A stretch of DNA of 64,000 nucleotides from Erodium maritimum (Eukaryota; Streptophyta; Magnoliopsida; Geraniales; Geraniaceae), in assembly GCA_963921825.1 (NCBI GenBank), contig OY997588.1:5904001-5968000 (forward strand), given 5' to 3'. The notes beneath the pieces were generated by a model, which searched no databases, had not been told where the DNA came from, and saw only the letters and a list, made by a program, of their open reading frames with translations. Of the stretch, positions 42,363-53,781 are shown piece by piece. Position 1 is the first letter of the stretch; each line of letters opens with the position of its first letter. Position numbers and translations under genes: made by a program.

Positions 42363-43830
42363 TCTTATTAACCATTTTTATTATAATGGGTGAGATATAG
42401 ATATCAAAAGTAAGAGAAATTATATCATCATGAATTTTGTTTTATTTTTGTTTTTATTTTTATTTTTTATATAATTAAATATTTATGGAAAATATCAAAA
42501 ATAATAATAATTATTTTCTATAAAAAATGGACACAATAATTTTCTTAATTTAAAATTTCTACTTTTTCATTTTTTAATTCATATAAGATGAATTTTCGTT
42601 ATCAACATTCTAATTATGAAACATTAAACCAAAAATAAAATTGATTTGGATGATCTAATATGATTTAGAGTATAAAATAATATTTTGATAATATATATAT
42701 ACACATTTAAATGATAAAAAAATTATATATATTTTTTAAATGAAGTGTAAATACTAATTTCTCCTTTAATATATTAACAGACGAAAAATGCAATTCACGT
42801 ATGGATAAGAAAGACGTTGATCATGTGGTGACACCTCAACAAAAAAAAAGGAGGACAAGGAACCATAATGATGTAATATTGGGTATGATTGCAAGATACA
42901 CCTATTTTTTTTATCACCAATTATTGGAATACAAACGAAGTATTAAATATATATATTTTTTTAAACGAGTAACTGGGGAAGTGCATTAATGCAAGAAATA
43001 AACCATACAAAGTAGGGCGTAAAAGCCTTGGGTTCCAGATATGTGTCCTGGTTGCCCGTAGCCAACCCAGCGCTCATGGACCCGTAGAAAAACATTGTTT
43101 TGGGTCGCAGACACTAACTTAGGACATCCCCTTACCGACATTTCAAAGGTTCGAAACGAGAAATTTAAACGACATAAAATCTAAATCCTAAAACAGTACA
43201 TGAATTGAAACCAAGCTAACCAAACTAACCAACCTAACGAACCATACAAGTCCTTATTGAAGCAGAAAGCGTCAAAATAGGGGATCCTACAGTGGTGCCC
43301 TCCTTTCTTCCTCCCTGTGCTAGGATGTCGTGGAGAACTGCACCACCTGTCAGTCATCTGATCTGAGGGACGGAGTGGAAGCCTCTTTGCTTGAGAGGAT
43401 GACGGCCCGAAGGAGGTAGAGCAGGGGAGACAACGACGAAGATAACCATAACGGCGAGTGGTGATCGACAACGATGTAAAAAAAGTAAAAAATTTCTTTT
43501 TGGTGGCTAAGATTTTTTCCTTTCTCTCTGCCCTTTTCATCTTTAAATGAAAAGGTTTCTATAAATATTAAATACTTGGTTTATTGCTTTTGGTATTATA
43601 TTAAACTTTACTAGCATTCAAACGCCAATTGGATCTCACATTCCAACCACTCAAATTGGACGTTATGTCAACACAAAAGTGGTGAATGGTTTATGAGTGT
43701 CGCGACAAAAAGGGAGGGAAAAAAGTTAATGGATAGGATAACATATTTTTTGAGGGGTCAGAAAATCAGGAGTATCACATGATCAAAAATAAGCCGTTAT
43801 TGTTATTGTACGTGGAGATTTAGACTAGTA
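42363..43830. other. Gene-free interval
   Basis: Very AT-rich from 42400 to 42780, then mixed composition. A stretch around 42990-43540 is GC-richer and may be another repeat relic. No domain was recognised in its frames. Confidence 0.4.
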
Positions 43831-43839
43831 TCGTGCACT

Positions 43840-45110
43840 AATGCTTAATTTACAAGTGAAGTTTCCGGGCAGCCACAGAGTTGGGAGGAGAGCTGGTGAA
43901 GAGTTGTTAGCGGTGAGTAATCGACGGTGAAGAATTGACGGAGAGAAGTCGATTCAACGTTGACGGGAAGAGAGCCGTTGAGCATACCACCAGCATTTAC
44001 CGATGACGTTGAGATCCGTTGGTACCTCGAGGGCAGCACCGACCGTTGGACATCTACATGCTGGCGCACGTGGCAGGGCGCTGGCAGACCTCATTTCAAA
44101 TTATTCCTCTATTTAAACAACAAAACTCTATTTTTTTTTTCACACATCAACAAAATTCTCTTAAACTACTACTCTACTCTTTATTTGCAATTGTTTTTCT
44201 GTTCGCAGTGGATTTTGATCTCAATTGGAAGGAAATGTACACCGAGTTGAGCAGCGACTTGTTGAAAACGCCAACTCAAGAAATCTTCCCTTCGAGCCAA
44301 ATCTCCAGAGCGACAAGTGAACAAATTCTAATGGTTACTGAAGACGAGACTAGGGGGTCGAGTCGACAACCAAAAAAGGCGATGCGAAGACTATATAGCG
44401 TCGATGAGGATGAGCGTCTTGTTCGCGCTTGAATGACGAATTCCTATGGTTAAATTTATGGGGATGAGATAAAGAACTTCAAGTATTGGGAGAAAATCGC
44501 GTCCGATGTCGCTTCTATGTGTGGAACGGATGATCTTGAGAGGAGCTTGAAGCAGTGCAAGGACCACTGAGGCCAAGTCAATCCTAAAGTGACGAAGTTT
44601 CAAGGGTATTGCGTACAAATTACGAAGAACCACAAGACCGGCTGGTCCGATGACGAATTCACGGCGTTGCCCGAGGAGATGTATGCGAAGATTGAAGGCC
44701 ACCCATTTGTGTGGAAATGTTGGTGGAGGCTCGTCAGAGGCGAGCACAAGTGGAATGCCAAAAATATTGTCGTAGACACAAAGAAGGTTGAAGGAGAGGG
44801 CATACCGACGACGATGTTCGAACCATCTAGCGACTCGAGCAAGCGCACCCCGTGAAGATACGCCTGAGGAGGAAAGTGAGCACACCACGACGATGAGCAA
44901 AAGTCCAGGGTCCAAGCAGCCTATGGGTCAGAAGGCTGCTAAAGCTGTGAAGCTCAAAGGTAAAGGCCAAACATCAAGCAAGAAGGAGCTTGTCGAGCGT
45001 GTTGAGGCGGCCCATGTAGCCATGAAGGAATCAGGCGAAATGCAGCTCAAACTCATGACCTTCTATCGGTGAGTGCAAGAGGATGCCAAGGACAAGTAAG
45101 CCACAACCCC
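43840..45110 (+). pseudogene. PIF/Harbinger accessory (Myb/SANT-like) gene relic A
   Basis: A leader-like region is followed from about 44210 by pieces of the Myb/SANT-like, NAM-associated accessory protein of plant PIF elements: RRLYSVDEDERLVRA, YWEKIASDV, LKQCKDH, GQVNPKVTKFQGYC, GWSDDEF, HPFVWKCWWRLVRGEHKW and, after a frame change, PMGQKAAKAVKLKGKGQ. The order matches the family from end to end. Stops and frame changes make it non-functional. The protein normally helps the transposase bind element ends in the nucleus. Confidence 0.78.
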
Positions 45111-45419
45111 TTGAGCTTGAGGCCCATTTTGCGACCCTTGCGATGTTGCGTCAGTTGATGCAGTAGTGACGCTCGGGTTTTCCTCCTTCTGTGTTTGTTT
45201 CCTCATTGTTCTTCTTTGTTTTTTACATTAATGAATTATAGTCCTTTCTTTTCGTTCAACGCGTCAATTTTAATTAAATGTCTGTTTCTTTATCGTTCCA
45301 AATTTTTTTCCGACGTAGTTCATCGGTTTGGTCGTCGGTGGTTATCCGTTATTTAATTAATCTGTTGAATTATACTTTGAATTGCATTTGGGACAAATTT
45401 CATTTCGATTTACTCTTCA

Positions 45420-46275
45420 TTCCACTTGCCTTGGGTTGCGTGACATAGTTGCACTAAACATGCAAAATGTCCAAAATGCCCTTGGGTGATCGACGGTTTT
45501 GTGGCTATAAATGTCACATCTTCCATCAATTATTTTCACGCCTCCATACTCCAACACCTCTCTTTCTCCAAAGAACCTCTCCAAATTTTTTCCTACACCG
45601 AACCACTAATGGCCTGCAACACAGTAGCCTACCCATGGCCACGTGAAGAAGAGATGATGTTGGTGTTATGCTGGCTACAACACGCCCGTCCGGGGCTAAA
45701 TATCCGTTATTGGCGGAATGTGTACGCTATCTACGTCCGAAATACCCCGGATGACGCCCCGATGCGAACACAGAAGTATTGTAGGGACCACTGACATCGG
45801 ATCTCCGATAAGGTACATCGTTTCAATATATTATATCGTCAAAGACTACATGCTCGCCTTCCTAGACAAACCGAAGCTCAACTTCGAACCTTGGTTGCAG
45901 ACGATTATTGGACCCAACATCACCGACACTTCACGAAGTTCACGATTTGGGACCTCGTTAAAAACCACCAGAAATGGCTACAATACGTGCACGAAATATA
46001 AATCGTGAACATGCTATGATTATTTTTCGCTTCGGTGATAGTACAATCGGGTTATTTTTCCGCTTTTGTGTGATGTGTTGTGTTTTTTATGATAAAAATG
46101 CATTTTTTTATATTATTTAAATATAACAGTCAACAGCCAAAAGTCATCCAAAAGTTTTAGCATTGCAGGGCCATGGCCTTTAGGGCTGGCGGTGAGGCCC
46201 AAAAAATATGTTTTAATCATCTCCGCCTGCTCCTCTCCGCCAGCGTCGGTGGTAAGCGTTGTGGATGCTCTTCGT
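45420..46275 (+). pseudogene. PIF/Harbinger accessory gene relic B
   Basis: A TATA-like CTATAAATGTC (45504) and leader precede ATG 45609. The frame then reads YPWPREEEMMLVLCWLQHA, IRYWRNVYAIYV, YCRDH, KVHRFNILYRQ and DLVKNHQKWLQYVHE, with stops and a frame change. It is again the Myb/SANT-like PIF accessory family but clearly diverged from relic A. At the right, GTTGTGGATGCTC (46258-46270) resembles the TIR of the MITE at 23670. The partner TIR was not found. Confidence 0.65.
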
Positions 46276-49075
46276 TGGAGGATATTCGTTCAGAAGGGGT
46301 AGAATTCATTCGTCCGTACGAATATGGATTAATATTTCTCATATCTCGAAAAATAATATTTGGTTGAGCTACCTGTTTCATATACAACTATAACATCGTA
46401 AAAACAAAGAATTTGTAAGGGGAGCTAGTGTTTGTGTAGAATTTCTCGAAAGAGAAAAAAGAAATAAGACATAGTGGAATTGGGGTGAAACCAAACCCGA
46501 TAACTGGGTTGTTGTTTAATGAAAGAAATTTTGTTAGCTGATTTATGTCTATATCATGTGATACAAGTAGTTTGGAGAACACGTGTTGTGTATGTAAAAA
46601 ATTAATCTAATCGTAGCTAAATTTTGTTGCTATTTACAACTAAAGTGTTATGTTTTATATTTAAGCATTCTAGTTTGTGGATATATGACACAAGAAATGA
46701 GAGAGAACACAACATCAACATTGTAAGATAATAGACATAAAAACAACATATAGTCAGTTTGAGGATAAAAATAGTCTCGTTTGCAGACGGTTAACACCAA
46801 AATTGAAAATGAAGACAACAAACATCACTTATCATATTGAGAATACAAACATTTCAAATTACGTAACGCTAAACATCATTAGAAAGTTCTAAACGATACA
46901 AAAACGAAATTCATAGAGACAATTGAAGCAGATTCTTTTTTTTGTGAAAATTTGTACTTACATGTGGTAGATGACATTTCGATAGACGATGTCGATCTTT
47001 ATAAAGAAATCCTGCGATTTTTTGAATAACGTCGGCGATCTGAGTTGCGACTTACGACGAATTGGATCGCAGTTTCTGCTTGGAATCAATCTTCAGATAT
47101 TTCATCAACGATATCGATTTACTCGTCATAACTTTCAGGTTGTGCTTCATTCGGTTTTGGAATTCTGATTGAAGAAGTTTTCGTTTTCGAATTCGTCGGT
47201 TTTAATGAGGCAGATGGATTACAGATTTATCCCTACACAAAGGCGCGTGGACCAGATCGGGACCAAATTCATGATGAAAGACGCTAACAGTATATCATAT
47301 GAGATTGACGAAGCTAATAGAGTTTGCAGGTTCACATCCTATGAAAGATTTACACCTGATTATCCTCCTATATATTCGGACTAAACTCGTATATATATAC
47401 ACTCAGAAATCCAAACCCGAACTCTTTGGATGATCAGTATGGTAACCGATCTCAAACATCTCCGATGGGATATCGTTACTTTTTAGTTATTAACCCCATG
47501 AGCTGCCCTGTAAGCAAACACTCGTTAATTGGAATGTTCAATATCTTGATACCAAAACAATAAAACAAGCAACAATACGTCACAAGTATCCATAAACAAT
47601 AGCGTATCTGCGGAGTCCAATGCACAACATGAAACGCACTATTGAGATTGTGTCAAGTTTTACCAGCAGCTCAATGTTTTTACCATAAGAAGCTAAAAAG
47701 TTGGGTCGCAGAATTGCTTGGTTCAGAAGTTACAAAGGTTAAGGGGCAACATACGACACAACCAAACAGAAGAAAAAGGACAATTTAAATTTATGATAAG
47801 TGCCACAAGACATCAGTAAATTAATTACCACTTTACCATCATCCACGAAACACTATTGTATAGTCACATCACACTTACCACTTTTAATACTTCTTATCTC
47901 ACACAAGACCCGCTTCTCTAAGCACTAAATTTACAGTAGAACTCAGAAAAGCTCATCATCATCATCATCACCCTTGAAGATCCAAGAACAGATGGAGATA
48001 TACCAATGCATCATCACATGATTACAATCATTGTAACTAGTTCAAACTCATATTTAATTACTTTTATCAAGTGGGTCCACACAAATTCTCTAATATTTTG
48101 TTCTTTTCAATGACTTATTATACAATAAAAAAAATCTATTTTGATGCGTTGTAAGTTGTTTTCACAAAATTACAACAGTCGATTATCAAAAATTATTAAA
48201 ACCTAATAAAATTCATTCGAACTACAAAACTTGTTAAACATATCAACTATGATAATGGCGTAAAAAAAAGGTCAATTAGGGTTGTCTATTGTTTTATAAC
48301 CCTAACGAGTCTTTAGGGTAAATTTTGATATTTCGTAAGATCTGTTTATGGGTCTTGATAGTTCGAACAAATTTTAATAGTTTTTAACACTTTCTTATGA
48401 TCGGTTGTTATGACTTCAAAAAATATATCAAATTTAAATATAGCATCGGAAACCACCTTTATCTATTGTTAAGTAATATAAACATAAATCTTTATTACAA
48501 GTGTTTGATCATTGTTGTTCATGTTATTGATCAATGGTCTATGGTAAGTAGTATACTACATAACATGCAAGGACAGAAGGAGTGGATTATGGGGCTTGAG
48601 TAAATGTGTCAAAGATCTCACCCACCAGATTTCCTTGTGTCATCATGTTTGATTTTTGCTTGCATCATCATCTCAAGCCCTTACTCAAGGTACAGTCTGA
48701 TGATTCAACATCTCTTCTGTTCCCACAATTCAATTTTTTGCCATAAAATCCATGTAAGTGGACTGAGAATAGAAAGCTAAGGAACTTGTTGCCATGTTTG
48801 CTCATCACCCTTCTATCTTTTAGGGTAACAAATCAACCATGGCTGTTAAAGCAAAGGACTGTAAAAAAATGGGGCTGAGAGGAACTGCCTTGAACAGAGA
48901 GAATCCAGATATTTTGCTAGTGATGATAGAGAAGAGATGGCCATGGCCTAAAGCCAAAGGGTAGGAGATGGTATGGGCCCTCTAAAGCCTGCAACAGATA
49001 TGAGTGGCACTGCACCAAAGAACCCTAAATTATCACTACTTAACTTGCATTGTATTGTATGGTATGGTATGCTAT

Positions 49076-49120
<45 letters not shown>

Positions 49121-49170
49121 CTCTCTGAAGTCTGAAATGGCCAAATGGGTACATTTCAATTCTCACTGAT
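46276..49170. other. Gene-free interval
   Basis: Almost 3 kb of AT-rich DNA. A 71-codon frame at 47169-47384 has protein-like composition but no recognised relative. A (CAT)n run is at about 47956-47973 and a (CT)n microsatellite at about 49079-49116. Nothing else is supported. Confidence 0.45.
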
Positions 49171-49359
49171 TCATCTCCACTTATTCTGAGCAGGGGCCTC
49201 TTTTGAGCTCTTAGCAACACTCTCTTGCTTGCTCTTAATGGGGTTCTCTGACACTTGAGACTTGAGAGTGTCCTTTATGTTGAGCACCCATTGATGTTTT
49301 GTGTTTCTTCCCAATCCCCCTTTAGAATCTTGTGGGTAGGGAGAGGGATCATCAGCCAT
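49171..49359 (-). CDS. Possible small hydrophilic protein, 62 aa
   Basis: A short open frame from a real ATG: MADDPSPYPQDSKGGLGR, then HQWVLNIKDTLKSQV, ending in a Lys/Glu/Ser-rich tail. It is very hydrophilic, with no membrane segment or signal. It lies head to head with ATH1, whose leader begins a few hundred bases away, so a shared promoter is possible. I do not recognise it. The balanced composition argues for coding, its small size against. Confidence 0.4.
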   Translation of the reverse strand: MADDPSPYPQDSKGGLGRNTKHQWVLNIKDTLKSQVSENPIKSKQESVAKSSKEAPAQNKWR

Positions 49360-49579
49360 GGGTGGGGTCTTCTGAGAGGGCTCTGAATCTCAGTTTCTTG
49401 GGCTTTGGGTTCTTCAAACAAAAAATCATACCTTTTTTCCCCACTCATGCAAGCAAGGAAGTGAAATTAAAACCCACTTTTTCCATTGGCTTTTCAATTT
49501 GAGTGGTTTGAGATAAAGGTGATAACTTTTATTTGGTAAAGATGGTCCTTTGATTTATTGTGAGAGACTTTGTGCTGCA

Positions 49580-49705
49580 ATGGGTTCTTTGAAGTAACCC
49601 ATGGCTTCAACATCAATCAGTGTATGGGAACAGAAACCTCCCAAGGCCAAGCCCACCCACTTATTTAGAAACCTTTCTATTCCTGATTTGGGGATTATCC
49701 CATGA
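49580..49705 (+). promoter_or_regulatory. Two upstream ORFs in the ATH1 leader
   Basis: A five-codon uORF (49580-49597) is followed by a 34-codon uORF (49601-49705) starting MASTSISVWEQKPPKAK and ending SIPDLGIIP. Both precede the main ATG by more than 300 nt. If present in the mRNA they would lower translation of the homeobox protein. Whether the leader starts upstream of them is inferred. Confidence 0.5.
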
Positions 49706-50017
49706 ATCTTCATCCCTATTCTTAACCTCATTTTTGCTCTTTCACTTCACTTTCAGCTCCTTTGGCACAACAACAACTCATTCAAGTGATTGCAAGGTCT
49801 TTCCTTTTCTTCAACCTTTGGTTCATCATTACAGTTCCTCCATACCCTTTTCATTGATCACTGTAATCAATCTCCATCTAGCTGGAAATGGCCTTCTTAA
49901 TTCCATAACTTGTTCTTATCTGTAGACAAATTTGTATGTGCAGGTCTGTGTTTCCTTGGTTGAAGATGATGTAGGAGGTGATGATCCAGGTCTCAGTTGA
50001 TCTCTGAACTGAAACAA

Positions 50018-52414
50018 ATGGCTGGATTTCCAGTGCTCTCAACAATGCAAGGTCCACCCATCACTGACCTCTACAACACAACAAATCATGCTGATGATTC
50101 TGATGCCCTGCACAACAGTTTTGGTCAAGCTCACAATGCTGAGTTGTTTCAAGAGCAATTCACAACAGTTTTGGCCTCAAGAGCAAGCCTAGAAGAGAAT
50201 CAAAACACTTGGGCTCATCTTCTGGATGATGCCATGAGAGCTCATGCCTACTCCAATGCTCTAAACATCTCATTTGCAACTTCTATCAACAACAATGGTC
50301 ATGGCTATCATGATGATGAAGATGAAGTAAACTTTCTGGATCCAAATGGGTCTGTATGGCCTAACAATTACTCCTCTCTTAGTCTTGCAACATCTTCATC
50401 TTCTGCGACAAGAACAAGCACTGTCTCAGATGTAACTCACCAAGGCTTTGGTGCAGAACATAACTCTTGCAACACTAAGGAGCTTTCCCTCAGCTTTGGC
50501 TCCCAGGAAGCTTCACCATCACCATGGTCTATGTATCTCCATGTGATTCAAGACATACTCTCTCAAATCGCTACCTATTCACTGCAAAATTTGGACCACA
50601 TGGGTCACTCTAATTCCACATTTGGGATGAGATCTGCATCATACTCACAACACTCTTCGAGCTTCTCGATCGATCCTCAGCTTCACAAGCAAGCTCTTGA
50701 AACAAAGAAGTCTCAGTTACTGACTCTACTTCAAGTGGTACGCTACATCTTATGCTACAGAGTTATGGATGTTGAATTAATTTGTAGAATAGCCTTATTT
50801 TGAAACCATAACCCTCATTTCTATGTTTTTTTTGGGTAGTTACGTTTATATCCTTAATGAAAACCCGATCGTGGCGTGGGGCTTATCTGATCAGTAATCA
50901 TACACACTCGATCGGGTATTTTCCTTAAGGGTTAAATCTGGAATCCCTTAAAAAAAGCTACTTTGCAAAGATTACTTAGTTAGCAAAAAGTTTATAACTT
51001 TAAGGCTATTATGCCCATTAACCTTTGATTAAGTCTCAATTACTAACCTTACTTCAACTGGTACATTACATTAATGCTAGAGTTATGGAAGCTGAAACTA
51101 TGGATTGATTTGCGAAATAGCCTTATTTTGAAACCCTCAAGCCCACATTTCTATATATTTTTTTGCAAAGTTATGTTTTTACCCTTAAAGAAAACTCGGA
51201 GGCATGAGTACCTGATCGGTAATCATACACACCCGATCAAGAGCAAGTCATACCCAATCGGGTATTTTCATTAAGAGCAAAATCGGGAATCTGCTAAAAA
51301 AATAAGACTGTTTTCCAAAGATTTCAACTTTGAAGGCGGGTTAGCAAAAAGTTTACAACTTTAAGGCTATTTTGATTAAGTTCTTATTGTGTACATACTT
51401 AGGTTGATGATCGGTACAACCAATGCATGGATGAGATACACACGGTAATATCAGCATTCCACGCTGCAACCGAATTGGATCCTCAGAAGCATGCCTCATT
51501 TGCTCTCAGAACCATAACTGTGTTGTACAAAAGCATGAGGGAGAGGATCAGCAGCCAGATCCTCTCCATGGGAGGAGCTGAGTTCAATAACTTAGGCAAA
51601 AGAGAAGAGGACATGTCCTTCGAAGCTTCGTTCATACAGAAGCAGTGGGCTCTGCAGCAGCAGAAGAGAAAAGAACATCAGCTATGGAGGCCTCAGAGAG
51701 GCCTCCCTGAGAAATCTGTCTCTGTTCTAAGAGCATGGATGTTCCAAAACTTCCTCCACCCGTAAGCCCTCTTCGTAATCATGTAATTATTGACATGATC
51801 ATGTACTAAAACGTGTTTAATATGGTTGTTAGGTACCCTAAAGATGCTGAGAAACATTTGCTTGCAGTGCGAAGTGGACTATCGAGAAGTCAGGTACATT
51901 ACAAACCTTAAACTTATGATACATCACAGTCAGTGTTCTAAAAATTGGTACCTAAACATTGATCCGACGGATTTGAAATATTTTAAGAGATTTTTAACTG
52001 AATTTTTATATTTTTTTTTCATAAATAAAACTGAAATACACTTAGCTCGATAGATGTGGTTTTTAGTTTGAATCCCAGCAGGTGTTATTTGATTATTCGT
52101 CATTATAGTAGTAGTTGTTTTGTAAAGTCTAAATATATTATTATAAATTTATAATAAAATCTGAAAACATATTATTAAATTATTAATAACTAAAAGATAG
52201 CCCTCGTCGCCCGACTATCACTTAACGTATTTTAAAACCTTGATCACACATAAGTAGGATTGATTGTTTCTTTACTTGTTAGGTATCCAATTGGTTTATA
52301 AATGCTCGTGTTCGTCTATGGAAGCCAATGATCGAGGAAATGTACATGGAGATGAACAAGAGAAAGGCCCGTGATCTATATGAGCAAGGAAGCGAAGAAA
52401 CCAGAAGAGCTTGA
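50018..52414 (+). CDS. ATH1: BEL1-like homeodomain transcription factor, ATH1-like
   Basis: TALE homeodomain protein that pairs with KNOX partners in the shoot apical meristem. In Arabidopsis, ATH1 controls organ boundaries, stem growth and flowering time. Four exons join in frame to 423 residues: 50018-50737, 51403-51761, 51833-51893 and 52283-52414. The SKY region is present as [19 protein letters not shown] (about residues 178-196). The BELL domain spans the exon 1/2 junction ([37 protein letters not shown]). The homeodomain starts at [19 protein letters not shown], with the TALE PYP loop and the recognition helix [15 protein letters not shown]. It is about 50 residues shorter than my memory of Arabidopsis ATH1, mainly at the N-terminus. 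Intron 1 holds a partial exon duplication and intron 3 a hAT MITE. Confidence 0.93.
50708..51370 (+). repeat. Tandem duplication across the ATH1 exon 1/intron 1 border
   Basis: The segment from 50708 (last ten codons of exon 1, [10 protein letters not shown], plus donor and intron start) recurs from 51031 with about 323-bp spacing. Shared landmarks in both copies are AAGTCTCA-TTACT, TAGAGTTATGGA-style words, ATAGCCTTATTTTGAAACC, ATCGGGTATTTTC and GCAAAAAGTTTA-AACTTTAAGGC. The second copy keeps a GT after the exon-like part but has no matching acceptor. Confidence 0.75.
51923..52250. mobile_element. hAT-type MITE, copy 2, in ATH1 intron 3
   Basis: Spans 51931-52242. It starts CAGTGTTCTAAAAATTGG and ends CGTATTTTAAAACCTTG, matching the ends of the copy at 33344. 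The flanks ATCACAGT and ATCACACA agree at six of eight bases, consistent with an ageing 8-bp duplication. Confidence 0.7.
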
Positions 52415-52632
52415 GCAACTACAGAAGCTACATGATCTGAAGTTGAAGACAAGATTGTATAAAGTGAATCATTGGGACTGAGCTTATTTTCATCATGTAA
52501 CGTGTATATATAATGCATTGATCCAATTAGATTATGAACTAAATATTTTGTTAAGCCTATGTTTTGTGCCTACCTGTCCTTGAAAATTATTAGGTTTGTG
52601 CCTATGTTAAGCCTATGGTTTGTGCCTATATT

Positions 52633-53114
52633 GAAGATATTTTGACGAATCGGTTAGAAAACCCGAAAATGTAGCATTGTCCAAATTTGACGAAACATTA
52701 GAATTTTTCTGGTCGAAACGGGCTCCTGAGCAAAACTCGTCGCTTCGCCATGATGTACGATGTTTTTCGGCCATCCGAGATCGTTTATAGGGGCAAAATT
52801 ATATTTTTAGAGTCCGGTTCATTATTTCTTGTTTTTGTTAAGATTTGAGATTTCCTTTATTCGAATTAGGGTTTTGGGCTTTAGTTTCCTTATTTGTATT
52901 AAGATTTTGGGGTTTTAGTTTTCTACATAAGCACTTGATAGCTCTTATTGTAAGACATGTTTTTTATTAATAAACACAAAACGAGTTTCTACTCAACCTA
53001 TCTCTTTCGGTATTCATCACGAATCAACGAATTTGATTACTATCCAATTCGAATATTCTCTAAGAATAAACGAATTCGATAAAAAATTCTCCTTTCGTTA
53101 TGCACTGTACATCA
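52633..53114 (+). mobile_element. LTR-retrotransposon fossil, solo-LTR-like (copy 2)
   Basis: It aligns with 28369-28832 throughout, including the GAAGATATTTTGA start, the AGAGTCCGGTTCATTATTT region and the ACATCA end. No internal domain flanks it. Same family as copy 1, probably Ty3/Gypsy. Broken or solo, and old. Confidence 0.55.
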
Positions 53115-53174
53115 TCTTGTGCCTACCCATCATGTAAGCCTATGTTGGTATGTTTTGTGTCTAAATATTAGGTT

Positions 53175-53425
53175 GCTTTAAAATGACAATTTTATCCTTG
53201 AAAATTAGATTTTATAAATAATAATTAAAGAACAAAAAATATAAATTTTCATATCACTTCGATTTCACATTCTTTGGATGGTGCAAAAAGAGAAGAAAGC
53301 GAAAGAATATGAGATTTTGGATTTTTTGTATGTTTCTTATTATTTTTAAAATCTAAATGTTAAGGTTAAAATTGTCATTTTCATATACGTTACAAAAAAA
53401 GAGGAATATTTCTATAATAAAATTT
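53175..53425. mobile_element. MITE family B fragment
   Basis: The core of the family (AAAATGACAATTTTATCCTT, the CATATCACTTCGATTTC inverted pair, and AAAATTGTCATTTTC on the other side) is present, but the outer ends are eroded. It lies between the LTR fossil and the phosphatase gene. Confidence 0.5.
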
Positions 53426-53781
53426 AGGTTGGGAATACTTGGGATAGTAGGATGAGCACTAACTGATTCACAGAATATCCATAATGATACGTGGGGCTGA
53501 AGAAACATGTTACAGACTATCATTGGAGAGGAAAATACAAGCGTCATTTAGCAACAAAATCATCCCATTACAAAATTCAAACACAGAGTTCTACTTGGAT
53601 TCAAATTACTGATTCACTTTGAAAACTATATTTATATCTAGATAGTGCATAATAAGCTGTAATTAGCAATTCAAATCACACAACAATTAGTGCTTTATTT
53701 GGTTTGGTTTGTTATAAAAGAAAACAAAACAGAACCTAGCTTTAGCTTGCATTGATTAATGGCAGATTGAAGAAGAAGAAG

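Noticed and set aside
44391-44915. 174-codon minus-strand frame
   Set aside because: Antisense to the PIF accessory relic, whose family motifs are on the plus strand.
48948-49220. 90-codon minus-strand frame through the (CT)n microsatellite
   Set aside because: The Glu/Arg repeat is just the translated microsatellite.
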